DNA of 64,000 bases. Source: Ectobacillus ponti (GTDB lineage: Bacteria > Bacillota > Bacilli > Bacillales > Bacillaceae_G). The notes below the pieces were generated by a model, which saw nothing but the letters and a program-made list of their open reading frames with translations, made no database searches and was not told where the DNA came from. Shown here one piece after another: positions 41,100 to 50,700 of this stretch. Location of the stretch: NCBI RefSeq assembly GCF_024294785.1, contig NZ_JANCLT010000004.1, forward strand, positions 299,925 through 363,924, written 5' to 3'. Within the stretch, counting starts at the first letter, position 1, and the number at the start of each line of letters is the position of its first letter. A program made the position numbers and the translations under genes.

Positions 41100-43232
41100 A
41101 TGAAGACACCGGCAGTAGATGCTCACGAAATGCTGGATCGAATTCAGGACGCATTCTTGGCACTGGACTGCCAAGGCAATTGCACGTATATAAATGCGGA
41201 GGCATCCCGTCTCCTGTCCCGCAGCCGGGAGGAATGGATGGGGCGGCATATCCGGGAGATGTTTCCGGAGGCTTCATTCCATGAATGTTATAAAGCAGCT
41301 ATGGAGAAGCAGCAGCCTGGTGTTTACAGCGGCTTTTTTCCGCCCCTGCAGGCATGGCTTTACATCCGGATGCACCCGTCTCCAGATGGCCTGAGCATAT
41401 ACTTTTGGGATGTAACAAAGGAGCAGGCGGCAATGTCAGAACGGGAAGGACATTATCAATCTTTATTCATCCATAATCCCGATGCAATCTGCTGCTTTGA
41501 TTTACACGGAAACTATATGAATGCCAATACGGCGATGGAGCAGCTGCTGGGATACAGCAGAGAGGAATTGCAGCAGCTGTCCTTTATCCGGCTGGTGTCC
41601 CAAGGGGATGTGGAGAAGGCAAAGCGGCATTATAGGCTGGCTGCAGGCGGGACAACGCAGAGATATGAGATGAGGGTAATCCATAAGGATGGTTCGCTGG
41701 TTCATGCTGATATGATCAATATCCCAATTCTTGTAAACGGGAAGGTGGCCGGAGTGTATGGCATCGCCAAGAACATTACAGACCGCAAGCTGGCGGAGCA
41801 GGAGCTGCGGAAAACAAAGGAAAGCCTGCAGTCTCTGGTGCGGAACAATGCGGATGCCATCTGGATCATGGACATGGAGGAACAGGTGGTGGAGGTGAAT
41901 GAGACCTTTGAAGCCATGTATCAATGGTCTGCGGCGGAGGTCATAGGGAAAGAACTGCCCACAATCCCGGATTCTGCGAAAGAAACCGAAGGGGAAATGC
42001 GCCGAAGAGTGAAGGCGGGCGGGCGTATTGTTGACTTAGAAACGATCCGGCAAAGGAGGGATGGCAGCCTGCTTAATATCAGCGCCACGCTTTCCCCAAT
42101 CCTGAATGAGGCAGGGACTGTCATCGGTATTACAGGCATATGCCGGGATATTACACCAAGGAAAAGGGCGGAAGCATCCCTCAAGGCAAGAACGCAACAG
42201 CTGGAATCCTTTATTGAAAACAATGCGGATGCCATTCTGGTTCTTGACTTACAGGGAACAATTCTGCAGGTGAACCCAGCCTTTGAGCGTATATTTGGCT
42301 GGCGCAAAGAGGAGATGGTGGGCATCCACCTGCACAAGCTGCCGACCATTCCGCCCGAACAGGAAGAGGAAATGAAAGACCTGGAGGCGAGTGTAAGAGA
42401 GGGCCATCTCTTATCGGGTGTAGAGACACGCCGCATGAGAAAGGACGGCACTCTCTTGGATGTCATTCTGACCTTGTCGCCAATTCAAGATGAAAAGGGA
42501 GATATCGACGGCTGGTCCGCTTCCATCAGGGATATAACAGAATGGAAGAAATCCCAGCTGCTGCTGCAAAACACAGAGAAGCTGTCTGTAGCCGGCCAAC
42601 TGGCAGCCGGGATTGCACACGAAATCCGCAATCCGATTACAGCCATTAAAGGATTTATCCAGCTCATCCGCTCAGGCCTTGGCGAGCGGGAGGAGTATTT
42701 TGATATTATGGTTTCAGAGATTGAGAGGATTGAGCAGATTCTCAGTGAACTGCTGCTGCTGGCAAAGCCGCAGGCGGCCAAGTTTGAGCGTAAGGATATC
42801 AAAGTCCTGCTGGCGCAGGTCATCACCCTTCTGGACACACAGGCCATCCTGAACAATGTAGAAATTGTCACCCAGTTTCAGCCGGGCTTTACCTATATCT
42901 CCTGCGATGAAAACCAGCTGAAGCAGGTATTTATCAATTATATTAAAAACGCCATTGAAGCCATGCCGCGGGGCGGCAGATTGGTCATCCAGGTGAAGCG
43001 GTTGGGCCCGGATCAAATCAGCATTTGCTTTATCGACCAAGGAGTGGGCATGTCTGAGGAAGTGCTCGCCAAGCTTGGACAGCCATTCTATACAACAAAA
43101 GAGAACGGGACCGGGCTCGGCTTTATGATCAGCAAGAAAATTATTGAAAATCACTCCGGGGAAGTGCATATCACAAGCAAACACCAGCATGGAACCACCA
43201 TTGAGGTGCAGCTGCCGCTGCATCAGGAGTAA
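41100..43232 (+). CDS. Four-PAS soluble sensor histidine kinase (sporulation-kinase-like)
   Basis: Encodes 710 residues without membrane helices. Four PAS domains lie in tandem (about 8-110, 120-240, 245-365, 370-490), each with N-A-D-A-I or D-A-type starts; the last three carry PAC-type ends (GVYGIAKNITDRKLAE, GITGICRDITPRKRAE, GWSASIRDITEWKKS). HisKA follows with AHEIRNPIT (His507) and an HATPase_c domain with NAIEAMPRGG, DQGVGMSEE, GTGLGFMISKK. The layout resembles Bacillus sporulation kinases (KinA/KinE types) that feed the Spo0F phosphorelay. No response-regulator gene is next to it, consistent with an orphan phosphorelay kinase. ATG follows AGGGGGAATTCAC. Confidence 0.88.
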   Translation: MKTPAVDAHEMLDRIQDAFLALDCQGNCTYINAEASRLLSRSREEWMGRHIREMFPEASFHECYKAAMEKQQPGVYSGFFPPLQAWLYIRMHPSPDGLSIYFWDVTKEQAAMSEREGHYQSLFIHNPDAICCFDLHGNYMNANTAMEQLLGYSREELQQLSFIRLVSQGDVEKAKRHYRLAAGGTTQRYEMRVIHKDGSLVHADMINIPILVNGKVAGVYGIAKNITDRKLAEQELRKTKESLQSLVRNNADAIWIMDMEEQVVEVNETFEAMYQWSAAEVIGKELPTIPDSAKETEGEMRRRVKAGGRIVDLETIRQRRDGSLLNISATLSPILNEAGTVIGITGICRDITPRKRAEASLKARTQQLESFIENNADAILVLDLQGTILQVNPAFERIFGWRKEEMVGIHLHKLPTIPPEQEEEMKDLEASVREGHLLSGVETRRMRKDGTLLDVILTLSPIQDEKGDIDGWSASIRDITEWKKSQLLLQNTEKLSVAGQLAAGIAHEIRNPITAIKGFIQLIRSGLGEREEYFDIMVSEIERIEQILSELLLLAKPQAAKFERKDIKVLLAQVITLLDTQAILNNVEIVTQFQPGFTYISCDENQLKQVFINYIKNAIEAMPRGGRLVIQVKRLGPDQISICFIDQGVGMSEEVLAKLGQPFYTTKENGTGLGFMISKKIIENHSGEVHITSKHQHGTTIEVQLPLHQE

Positions 43233-43340
43233 TGGAGCACATATGACAGCTGTCTGCGCTTAGCCTGTTTGCTTTTGGGAAATAAATGAAGGAGGAAGAT
43301 AAGAATAGGGGGAAATTAAGGGCAGAACAGAGGTGCGGCA

Positions 43341-44051
43341 ATGCCGGAGCATTATGAGGTTGCGCTTAGAACGGTGGCTTCCGTAATCATTTTATTAATG
43401 AGCGCGCGCATACTGGGGAAGCATACGATTTCCCAAATGACTATGTTTGATTTTATCGGCTCCATTTCATTGGGGGCCATTGTTGCGAATTTAGCATTTA
43501 ATATGTCGGTAAAAGTGCATCACGCAATCCTGGCATATGGGATACTGGTTACCGTCATATTCCTGATTGCCGTTATTTCCTTAAACAGCAGAAGGGGAAG
43601 AAAATTTTTTGCCGGGGACCCGACGATTGTCATACAGAATGGCAAGGTCTTGGAAGGTAATATGAGAAAGATGCGTTACACCATTGATTACTTAAACCAA
43701 CAGCTGCGGGAAAAAGATGTGTTCAATATTGAAGAGGTTTTGTATGCCATTATAGAAACAAGCGGGCAGCTGACCGTCCTCAAGAAGCCGCAATACAGGC
43801 AGCCTACCATGCAGGACCTGCTCATGCTGACTATGCCGGAGCACAGGCTGCCCATTGAGCTCATTATGGATGGCGAGGTCATTGAACAAAATTTAAGGCA
43901 AAACAATCTTTCCCATGGATGGCTGCAATCGGAGCTTGAGAAACGTAAATTGCAGAAGCGGGACGTCATGTATGCAGTTCTGGCTGCAAACGGTAGTATA
44001 TACATTGATACATATAAGGATCATATCCTTGCCCCAGTGGACAAGGAATAG
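43341..44051 (+). CDS. DUF421 (YetF-like) membrane protein
   Basis: Encodes 236 residues. Three N-terminal helices (about 5-80) with the family stretch GKHTISQMTMFDFIGSISLGAI, named by its ends, and a C-terminal cytoplasmic two-part domain (about 85-236) with RGRKFFAGDPTIVIQNGKVL and KRDVMYAVLAANGSIYI. DUF421 members in Bacillus occur as several copies; some are made in the forespore or mother cell. Function is unknown. Weak ribosome-binding site AGGTGCGGCA. Confidence 0.88.
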   Translation: MPEHYEVALRTVASVIILLMSARILGKHTISQMTMFDFIGSISLGAIVANLAFNMSVKVHHAILAYGILVTVIFLIAVISLNSRRGRKFFAGDPTIVIQNGKVLEGNMRKMRYTIDYLNQQLREKDVFNIEEVLYAIIETSGQLTVLKKPQYRQPTMQDLLMLTMPEHRLPIELIMDGEVIEQNLRQNNLSHGWLQSELEKRKLQKRDVMYAVLAANGSIYIDTYKDHILAPVDKE

Positions 44052-44094
44052 ACAGAATACATCGCTTCTTTTCCGTTTTGCTCTTCCGTATGCA

Positions 44095-44138
44095 AAACAA
44101 ATAGGTGCAAGCCTGTTTTAGGCTGCACCTATTTGTTT
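44095..44138. terminator. Bidirectional terminator
   Basis: AAACAAATAGGTGCA and TGCACCTATTTGTTT form a perfect 15-bp stem between convergent genes. Confidence 0.9.
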
Positions 44139-44149
44139 AAGCTGGTTTT

Positions 44150-45616
44150 CTATTTCAATTGGAAGGAGACAGAGGCAGAACTGCCTGTATAGCCGGTTAA
44201 GCTGGTATTTGCCTGCACCTGATATGTGCCTTTCACCGAGTATCTGCTTGTGAGAAACTTAAACACGACTTGGCCATTGGAATTGGTCATCGCTTTTCCT
44301 GTCAGCTTGCTTCCCCTTGGCGTAGTAATGATTGCCTGGACGGCAGCTCCGGACACAGGCGCCCCGTCTTGGTTGACTACATGTGCAGTCATTGTAACGG
44401 TTTCTCTGGCGAAGTAGCTTGCTTTGCCAGTCATAAGCTTTGTAGCTGTGGCAGATGATAGGACTGGGGCAGGCTGTGCTGCTGTTGGCTGGGGTGTTGC
44501 CCCGTCCGCTTGAATGAGTCCATACCCGTATAATGTGTCCCTTCCGGCTGCGCCCAAATCATGGACCTGCTGATCAAGCAGGCTTCGTAAATCGGCAGCG
44601 GATGCAGTCGGATTGGCTTGCTTCAGCAAGGCCAACCGTCCGGCCACCATAGGTGTAGCCATGGAAGTGCCGCTCATGCCGGCATACGAATTATTTAAAT
44701 ACGTGCTCAAGATATTCACACCAGGTGCAGCGACTTCGACTTCGTTCCCTCTCGAAGAGAAAGAGGCAATTCGATTATTGGAATCAACAGCAGACACAGC
44801 AATGGCGGAGCTGTATTTGGCCGGATACTCAACCGTATCTGCAGTGCCGGACCCGCCATCATTTCCCGCTGCGGCAACAACAAGAACGCCGCTTTTATAG
44901 GCTTTATCGATTTCCTGATGAAGAGCATAGCTGTCCGTGGAGGAGCCAAGCGACAGGTTCACAATATCCATATGGTTCGTAATGGCCCAGTCAATGCCGG
45001 CGATGATATCTGACAGATAGCCGGACCCATCTGAATCCAATGCTTTCACAGCATATAAGTTCACATCCGGTGCGACCCCGACGACTCCGGTGCTGTTGTT
45101 CAATGCTCCGATAATGCCGGCTACGTGTGTTCCGTGGCCGTTATCATCCGCATAGGAAGAGGTGTAGCCGACAACGCTTGTCCCTCCGGCAATTTTCAAA
45201 TCCCCGTGAGGCGCAATGCCTGTATCCACTACGGCAACGTTGACTCCCTTGCCTGTATAACCATTGGACCATGCTGCAGGGGCCTGTACATCACTGATGC
45301 CCCAGCTAGTTGTTTGTGACTTCACTGTCACCTTCACGTCCTGTTCAACGGATTGTACCTTTGGATTCTTTTTCAATCCGTCCAGCGCTGATGCAGGCAC
45401 GGTGGCTGTGACCACAGGCAGATTTTTCAGTTTTTTGCGGACATGCCCCTTCTTATTGGTAATCAGCGTTTCATCTGCTCGATCCTTAAACACAACCAAG
45501 ACCCGTTGTTGGTTGCCGGATGGAGCTGCTGTTTGGGTGGATGCAGCATGTGCAGCCGGTGCAGCCGCCAGCAGAAACATAGATGATAAGGCGGCAGTCA
45601 TCCATTTCTTCTTCAT
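44150..45616 (-). CDS. Secreted subtilisin-family serine protease
   Basis: Encodes 488 residues; ATG follows GAGAGGGGAATTTGT. Parts in order: signal peptide (KKKWMTAALSSMFLLAAAPA ... AHA), I9-type propeptide (about 40-105; RVLVVFKDR, VTATVPASALDGLKK), S8 domain (about 110-380) with Asp in VAVVDTGIAPHG, His in NGHGTHVAGIIG, oxyanion Asn in AAAGNDGGSG and Ser in GTSMATPMVAG, then a short linker and a C-terminal Ig-like domain (about 395-488). The layout is a complete, secreted protease. Its leader carries a c-di-GMP riboswitch. No autotransporter or sortase anchor is present. Confidence 0.94.
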   Translation of the reverse strand: MKKKWMTAALSSMFLLAAAPAAHAASTQTAAPSGNQQRVLVVFKDRADETLITNKKGHVRKKLKNLPVVTATVPASALDGLKKNPKVQSVEQDVKVTVKSQTTSWGISDVQAPAAWSNGYTGKGVNVAVVDTGIAPHGDLKIAGGTSVVGYTSSYADDNGHGTHVAGIIGALNNSTGVVGVAPDVNLYAVKALDSDGSGYLSDIIAGIDWAITNHMDIVNLSLGSSTDSYALHQEIDKAYKSGVLVVAAAGNDGGSGTADTVEYPAKYSSAIAVSAVDSNNRIASFSSRGNEVEVAAPGVNILSTYLNNSYAGMSGTSMATPMVAGRLALLKQANPTASAADLRSLLDQQVHDLGAAGRDTLYGYGLIQADGATPQPTAAQPAPVLSSATATKLMTGKASYFARETVTMTAHVVNQDGAPVSGAAVQAIITTPRGSKLTGKAMTNSNGQVVFKFLTSRYSVKGTYQVQANTSLTGYTGSSASVSFQLK

Positions 45617-45671
45617 TACAAATTCCCCTCTCAAATACAAAATGAATCCCCTGACCCGGATTATTTTTTAA

Positions 45672-45757
45672 TTGCGGCAGCTGGCTGGCCTGGTGAAACC
45701 CACGTTAGCCCCTGTAGCTTTGCGTCACATTCTTTCGAGTGCTTTGCCTTTATCAGG
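45672..45757 (-). promoter_or_regulatory. Cyclic-di-GMP-I riboswitch (GEMM-I) in the protease leader
   Basis: Read on the minus strand: CTGATAAAGGCAAAG, a P1b stem with GAAA tetraloop (CTCGAAAGAA), GTGACGCAAAGCT, then a P3 stem (GTGGGTTTCAC) and the 3' block CAGCCAGCTGCCGC. Order and spacing match GEMM-I and mirror the copy at 28526-28616. The aptamer ends 56 bases before the ATG. No U-rich terminator follows, so the switch probably acts on translation or through a small stem (AATCC..GGATT). A TATAAT-type -10 lies upstream near 45790, with a poor -35. Confidence 0.88.
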
Positions 45758-45779
45758 AGAAGGATAAGTTGCTTTCGAA

Positions 45780-46234
45780 ATAATTATATACCTAATAATA
45801 AAATATTTAAATGTTAATTGGGGCAAAAATCATGTATATAGAGTGGAATTTCTAGTAAGCAATGTTATATGTAACATGGGAATAACAAGAAGGAGGATAC
45901 TGGTAGAATAATGTTTCCTTGTGATGTTGCAACGGAGTGCAAGGGCACATGATATTGTGAAGCGGGTGCGTAGGAAAAGGTGGTTTACAGCCTCATCATA
46001 ACCCGCAAATGGGGTCTGATGAAAGTGGAAATATGGTACAATCGTATGTATACCATTGGTAATATAAACTAATAAATTCCAAGCTGAACCAGCAGAAAAG
46101 AGGGGCGGGGATTTTTTTATGTGTTTTTGAATCACTACTAGACTACAAATATATGAAAGGCTAAAAGGGTAACCGGCACAAAGAATCGGCGGATTCATCT
46201 GCCCCAACACAGACATATAGGAGTGTAGCTGACG
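45780..46234. other. AT-rich intergenic stretch
   Basis: Carries the minus-strand promoter of the protease near 45785-45820 and the upstream region of the gene at 46235. A 149-codon minus-strand frame (45830-46279) has no ribosome-binding site, covers both promoter regions, and reads as Leu/Ser/His-rich sequence with no domain. I regard it as noncoding. Confidence 0.5.
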
Positions 46235-46864
46235 ATGGGAAAGAAGTATACAGCATTTGTAGAAGAAATTCCGCAACAAGCACCGCCAAAACAGTCAAGT
46301 GGATACACAAAGATCATTGCAATCATCCTTCTCCTTCTTGCAGGAGCCCTGTGGTTTTTCTGGGTATTTGAGAGTGAAAAGCCTACGGAAGGCAGTAGAA
46401 CGGTTGAGAACGGCAATGAAGTGAAGGTCGTTTCGAACGATTTCCAAAGTGAGCGCTATAAGAGCTTTGTAAAGGAAGAAACAGAGAAGTATATCCTGCA
46501 GACTGTGCACGATTCTTATCACCATGATAAAAAGTATTTTGCAAAGTCCAGTATGGAGTATTACATAGAAAATTTCAGAAAAGCAGTGGGATTGAGCTAT
46601 GATGAGAATCAGGGCTATATTTCCTTAGAAACGTTCCCGTATGTCACAGGCGATGGTTCGTCTGTCCAACATATAAGCGGTGGATCTTACACAGCAACGG
46701 TGCACCTGAAAATTATGGAGAAAGTGAATGGAAATTGTGTAAATACTGAAAACAAGACCTATACAGTAAATGGGCATGTGACAACAGAGCCCGTTAAGGT
46801 CTTGTTCCTGTTTCATTACTATAAGAAGAAATATATCGTCGATCATATGGGAGAGGGGAAATAA
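46235..46864 (+). CDS. Single-pass membrane protein of unknown function
   Basis: Encodes 209 residues; ATG lies 10 bases after TAGGAG. A short cytoplasmic part (about 1-25), one membrane helix (IIAIILLLLAGALWFFWVF), then an extracellular domain (about 50-209) with many Tyr and Lys and two Cys absent except one (GNCVNTENK). The end KVLFLFHYYKKKYIVDHMG has alternating strands. I do not recognise a family. Confidence 0.6.
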   Translation: MGKKYTAFVEEIPQQAPPKQSSGYTKIIAIILLLLAGALWFFWVFESEKPTEGSRTVENGNEVKVVSNDFQSERYKSFVKEETEKYILQTVHDSYHHDKKYFAKSSMEYYIENFRKAVGLSYDENQGYISLETFPYVTGDGSSVQHISGGSYTATVHLKIMEKVNGNCVNTENKTYTVNGHVTTEPVKVLFLFHYYKKKYIVDHMGEGK

Positions 46865-47040
46865 GGTTTTGTTGTGTAAATAAGAAAATGAAAAGACTCA
46901 TTGCGGATAGCATCGCTTGATTTTTATGGTTGGATATAAAGAGTCTTCTATTAATCTGATTTATAAAGGACGGCGGACAAGTTACAATGAGATTGTGAAG
47001 ATATACATAATAGCTGGATGCAACATAGAGGGTGATCGTT

Positions 47041-47517
47041 ATGAAACAAAAAGGAAAGCAAAAACAAAAGGAACAAAGAAACTGGCGCAACATAGTCTCT
47101 CTTCTCTTCCTCGCCGGTTTTTTTGGTTCCGCTCTTATATTTTCAAATGACAGCATCTCAAAAGGGCTTGCAGGAACCGGCATCCTAATTGGATGCACAG
47201 CCTTGGTCTACAGGCGGCGGACGGGCATGCTGATGGCTTTAAGTGCGCTGGCCGCACTCCTATGGCTGCTGCTTCCTTCTATCAGGCAGGCTTCCTGGCA
47301 GGACATCATTGGCTTTCTTCCTGTTCCGGTGCTGATATACGGTCTGTTATCGGGTATACGGAAGAAGCAGGTTACGGAAAGCCGTCCGGCGGCAAAACGC
47401 GGACGAAAGCCAGCGGCTAAGAAAAAAGAGGGACAATCTCTTACCCGCAAGGCGCCAACAGGGAAAGCAAAGGCCCAGCCGGCAGTGAACAAGAAGAGCA
47501 AGGCAGCCGGAAGCTAG
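47041..47517 (+). CDS. Membrane protein with Lys/Ala/Pro-rich tail
   Basis: Encodes 158 residues; ATG follows GAGGGTGA with 5 bases spacing (an in-frame GTG lies three codons upstream). A basic start (KQKGKQKQKEQRNWRN), four short hydrophobic segments (about 19-105), and a tail (about 112-158) rich in Lys, Ala and Pro (AAKRGRKPAAKKKEG, PTGKAKAQPAVNKKS). Such tails resemble histone H1 and often bind nucleic acid or the anionic membrane surface. Function unknown. Confidence 0.6.
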   Translation: MKQKGKQKQKEQRNWRNIVSLLFLAGFFGSALIFSNDSISKGLAGTGILIGCTALVYRRRTGMLMALSALAALLWLLLPSIRQASWQDIIGFLPVPVLIYGLLSGIRKKQVTESRPAAKRGRKPAAKKKEGQSLTRKAPTGKAKAQPAVNKKSKAAGS

Positions 47518-47542
47518 GAGTGGGACATAAGTAGGCAGTCTT

Positions 47543-47613
47543 ACTGTCAATTTGTGAACAAAGGGAATATTTTTCATAAATTGACAGTTGTCATTCGACG
47601 AATTTTGACACAT
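47543..47613 (+). promoter_or_regulatory. Nested dyads upstream of the helicase-nuclease gene
   Basis: ACTGTCAATTT (47543-47553) and AAATTGACAGT (47578-47588) are a perfect 11-bp inverted repeat. A smaller dyad TGACA-N8-TGTCA follows at 47596-47613, overlapping a TTGACA that could be a -35. The repeated TGTCA/TGACA units suggest a protein-binding operator; the large loop makes a plain terminator less likely. Confidence 0.45.
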
Positions 47614-47710
47614 AAAACTGTCAGAAACCTGTAAAATGATTTGCGCTTATAAGTCTCGATATAATGAAATAGAAATACATGCGTCCAGAAGAACAAAATG
47701 GGGTGAGTCG

Positions 47711-50700
47711 ATGAGCGCTGGCAAGGTTGAGCGTTTGTTTCAATATTTGATTGCTGTGAATGATTTGGGAAGCAAGGTAATCCGCCGCTATCAGGAATAT
47801 GATTTTACCTTGCTGGATACCGAAATAGAGGAGGCCGAGAACTGCAGCCTGTTTCAAAGTGAACAGGAGGAGGTTTGGCTGGAGGTACGCAAGGTTTATA
47901 TTTCAAGCGAAGAAGAAACGCCACCGCCCTATCCGCTGGAATTGGCCGGATGGCTGGCGGACGACCCGAAGGACTATAAAAAGGCTGTCATCCGAGTGAA
48001 AGACGAGCAGGACGGAGAGCTTTTTGCGGAGAAGGAAGACCGGGCTGCCTTGTATGCCGACTGGCTGGAGGAGTGGCAGTCCTGGAAAGAAGAGCTTGCC
48101 AAAAAGCAGAAGGCCAAAAAGATTTACGATGACTTCTTTAGGCTGTATCAACGCTTTGAACGGGAAGGAGAACGTCTGGAGCTAGTGTTTGGCGCGGGCA
48201 TTTTGACGTGGAGAAAAACAGAAGCAATTGAACATCCCGTACTGACAGTCAGAATGGAACTGGAATTCTCCGCGGACCAAGGAGCCTTTCTCATTAAACC
48301 GTCCGCAGGCGGCATACAGACAGAACTGGAAGCATTGAGTGGCTATCCGATTCCAAATGCCACGAAAATTCAAGATATGGCTGATGCCTGGCGGGAACTA
48401 GAACCAAATGCTGCCGCGTTTACGGAGCTGGAACAGGATTTCGTGAAGTTTATTCATCTGTTGGATGCGGAGGGGAAGTATGTCCCAAATGACGATGTGT
48501 CGATCCGGCAGACGCCGCAGTTGTTTAACCGCTGCTTATTCATGCTGCGCGAAAAGAACCAGCGTGTGCTGAAAAAAGACCTGCAGCAAATTTTAGAAAA
48601 GACCCAAAGCGGCGAACTATTCCCGCCTGCTTCCATCCGTTCCTTGGTCGGCGAGAGCACAGCCCATGATGCAGGAAACAGCCATGAATGGGAGGGAGTA
48701 GGGCATGAGTTATATTTCCCGATGCCGGCCAATGAAGACCAAAGGGAGATTGCCCGCCGCATTGCCAGATCCTACGGTGTAAGTGTGCAAGGGCCGCCGG
48801 GAACAGGGAAGTCGCATACCATTGCCAACCTTGTGTCCCACCTGCTGGCACATGGAAAAAAGGTGCTGATCACGAGCCAGAAGGAGAGCCCGCTGCGCGT
48901 ATTGCGCGATAAAATTCCTCAGGATATTCAAAGCCTGTGTGTGCCTGTATTGGGCGGAAGCCGTGATTCCCTGCGGGAGGTGGAGAAGTCTGTACAGGCC
49001 ATCTCCGAAAACCTCGGCAGTATGGACATCGACAGACTGGGAAGAGAGATTGAGACGGCGAAAGCACAGTTGGATGCCAGCAAGCGCCGGGAAGCAGCGG
49101 CGCAAACCAAGCTGAAGCAGTATGAGCTGCGGGAGCAGGAAACCTTGCATTGGGAAGGCAAACAAATCCTGCGTGCTGATGCAGCCCGGCTGCTCCGCGA
49201 GAATACGGTTCCTTTCGACTGGATACAGGATGATCTGCCGGCAAGTGCGGACATGCCGTTGTCAGCGCAGGAATTCCAGCAGCTGTGGCAGCTTCGGGGC
49301 GAGCTTTCTCCCGCAGATTACCGCTTATTGTTATATGCATTGCCGGAAGGGATTCCAACGGCAGAGGAGTTCCAGGACCTATTGGCGGATGGGGCTGAGC
49401 GTGAGAAGCGGATGCAGGCTGCCGGAGAGGGCCTTGCCTTTGACCTGAACATTCAGCTGGACCGGGAGTATGTTACGAGCATGCTGACAGCTCTGGAATA
49501 TATTATGGCATCGCGCGACATATTTGCCTCCAAGGCCTACACGTCTATTTTGCAGGATGTGGAAAGCGGCGGTGTGCGCCGGGAAACGTGGGAAGAGTTT
49601 GTCAGGGATACAGAAGAAGCCATTGGAAGCTTGCTGCGTATGAACAGGGAATTGCAGGAGCATGAGATTTCCCTGCCTGCCAAGCCGTTATTTGAGCTGA
49701 AGCAGCAGGTTGCCAAGGCAAAAGAAGCGTTCGGGCAAGGAAAGCCGGGCATGTTGTATTTTATGCTGAAGGGCAAGGACGTCAAGTATCTGTTTAAAGA
49801 GCCTGTCATTAACAAAAAGCCGGTGACTGCAGCTGCCGAATTTGATGTGCTGGAAATGTACTTGCAATTCCAAGAGCAAAAAGAGAAGCTGCTCCGCAAA
49901 TGGAACAACAGCATGGAGCCCATTGGCGGCATGCTGGCGGAAGAAGCAGCGTTCATTAACAAGATTGACAATGAACTGCAGCAGATTCGCCGCATATTCG
50001 CGGTGCACGAGAAAATAGAAGCATTTCGTTCTGCTTGTGCCGAAGTGCTGCCGATCCTGAAATGGGATGAGCTTCAGACCTATGAAAGTTTGAAAGCAGC
50101 TTTCCGGCACGCAAGCGAGCAGATTAGCCTGGCAGAGTGGCAAGCAAGCTTTGAAAAGCAACGAACTGAATTAGCAGAGGGCGGAAAACGGACCGATGCC
50201 CATGAAATGTGGACGGTGCTCCTGCAGGCTTGGGATCATAAAGATACGGCCGCATGGCAACAAGCCACTCAAGCACTGGAGAACCTGCAGCGCATACATG
50301 GGAAAGCAACAGTCCTTTCCATGCTGGTTGCCAAGCTGCAGGAAGCGGCGCCGCAAACTGCAGCTTGGATTGAAGAGCAATTGGGGGCAGACCTGCCAAT
50401 GCCGGCATGGACAGAGTCCTGGTCTCTGCGAACACTAGACTGTTGGCTGCATGATCTCGACTCCCTGGATGCTGACGAATTGGCGGAGGAGCTGAAGCAG
50501 GAGCGGCTGGCCCAGCAGAGGCTGACAGAGGAAATTGTGGCCAAATCCAGCTGGCGCAACCAGCTTGACAGCATCACGGAAGAGCAAAAACGCGCCCTGT
50601 CCGCCTGGAAAACGTATATTACCCGCTACGGCAAGGGAACCGGCAAGAATGCCGCCATGAACTTGCGGGAGGCGCAAAAGGAGATGGCAAAGTGCCAGGC

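Noticed and set aside
45830-46279. 149-codon minus-strand frame
   Set aside because: It covers two promoter regions, lacks a start signal and reads as low-complexity Leu/His/Ser sequence.
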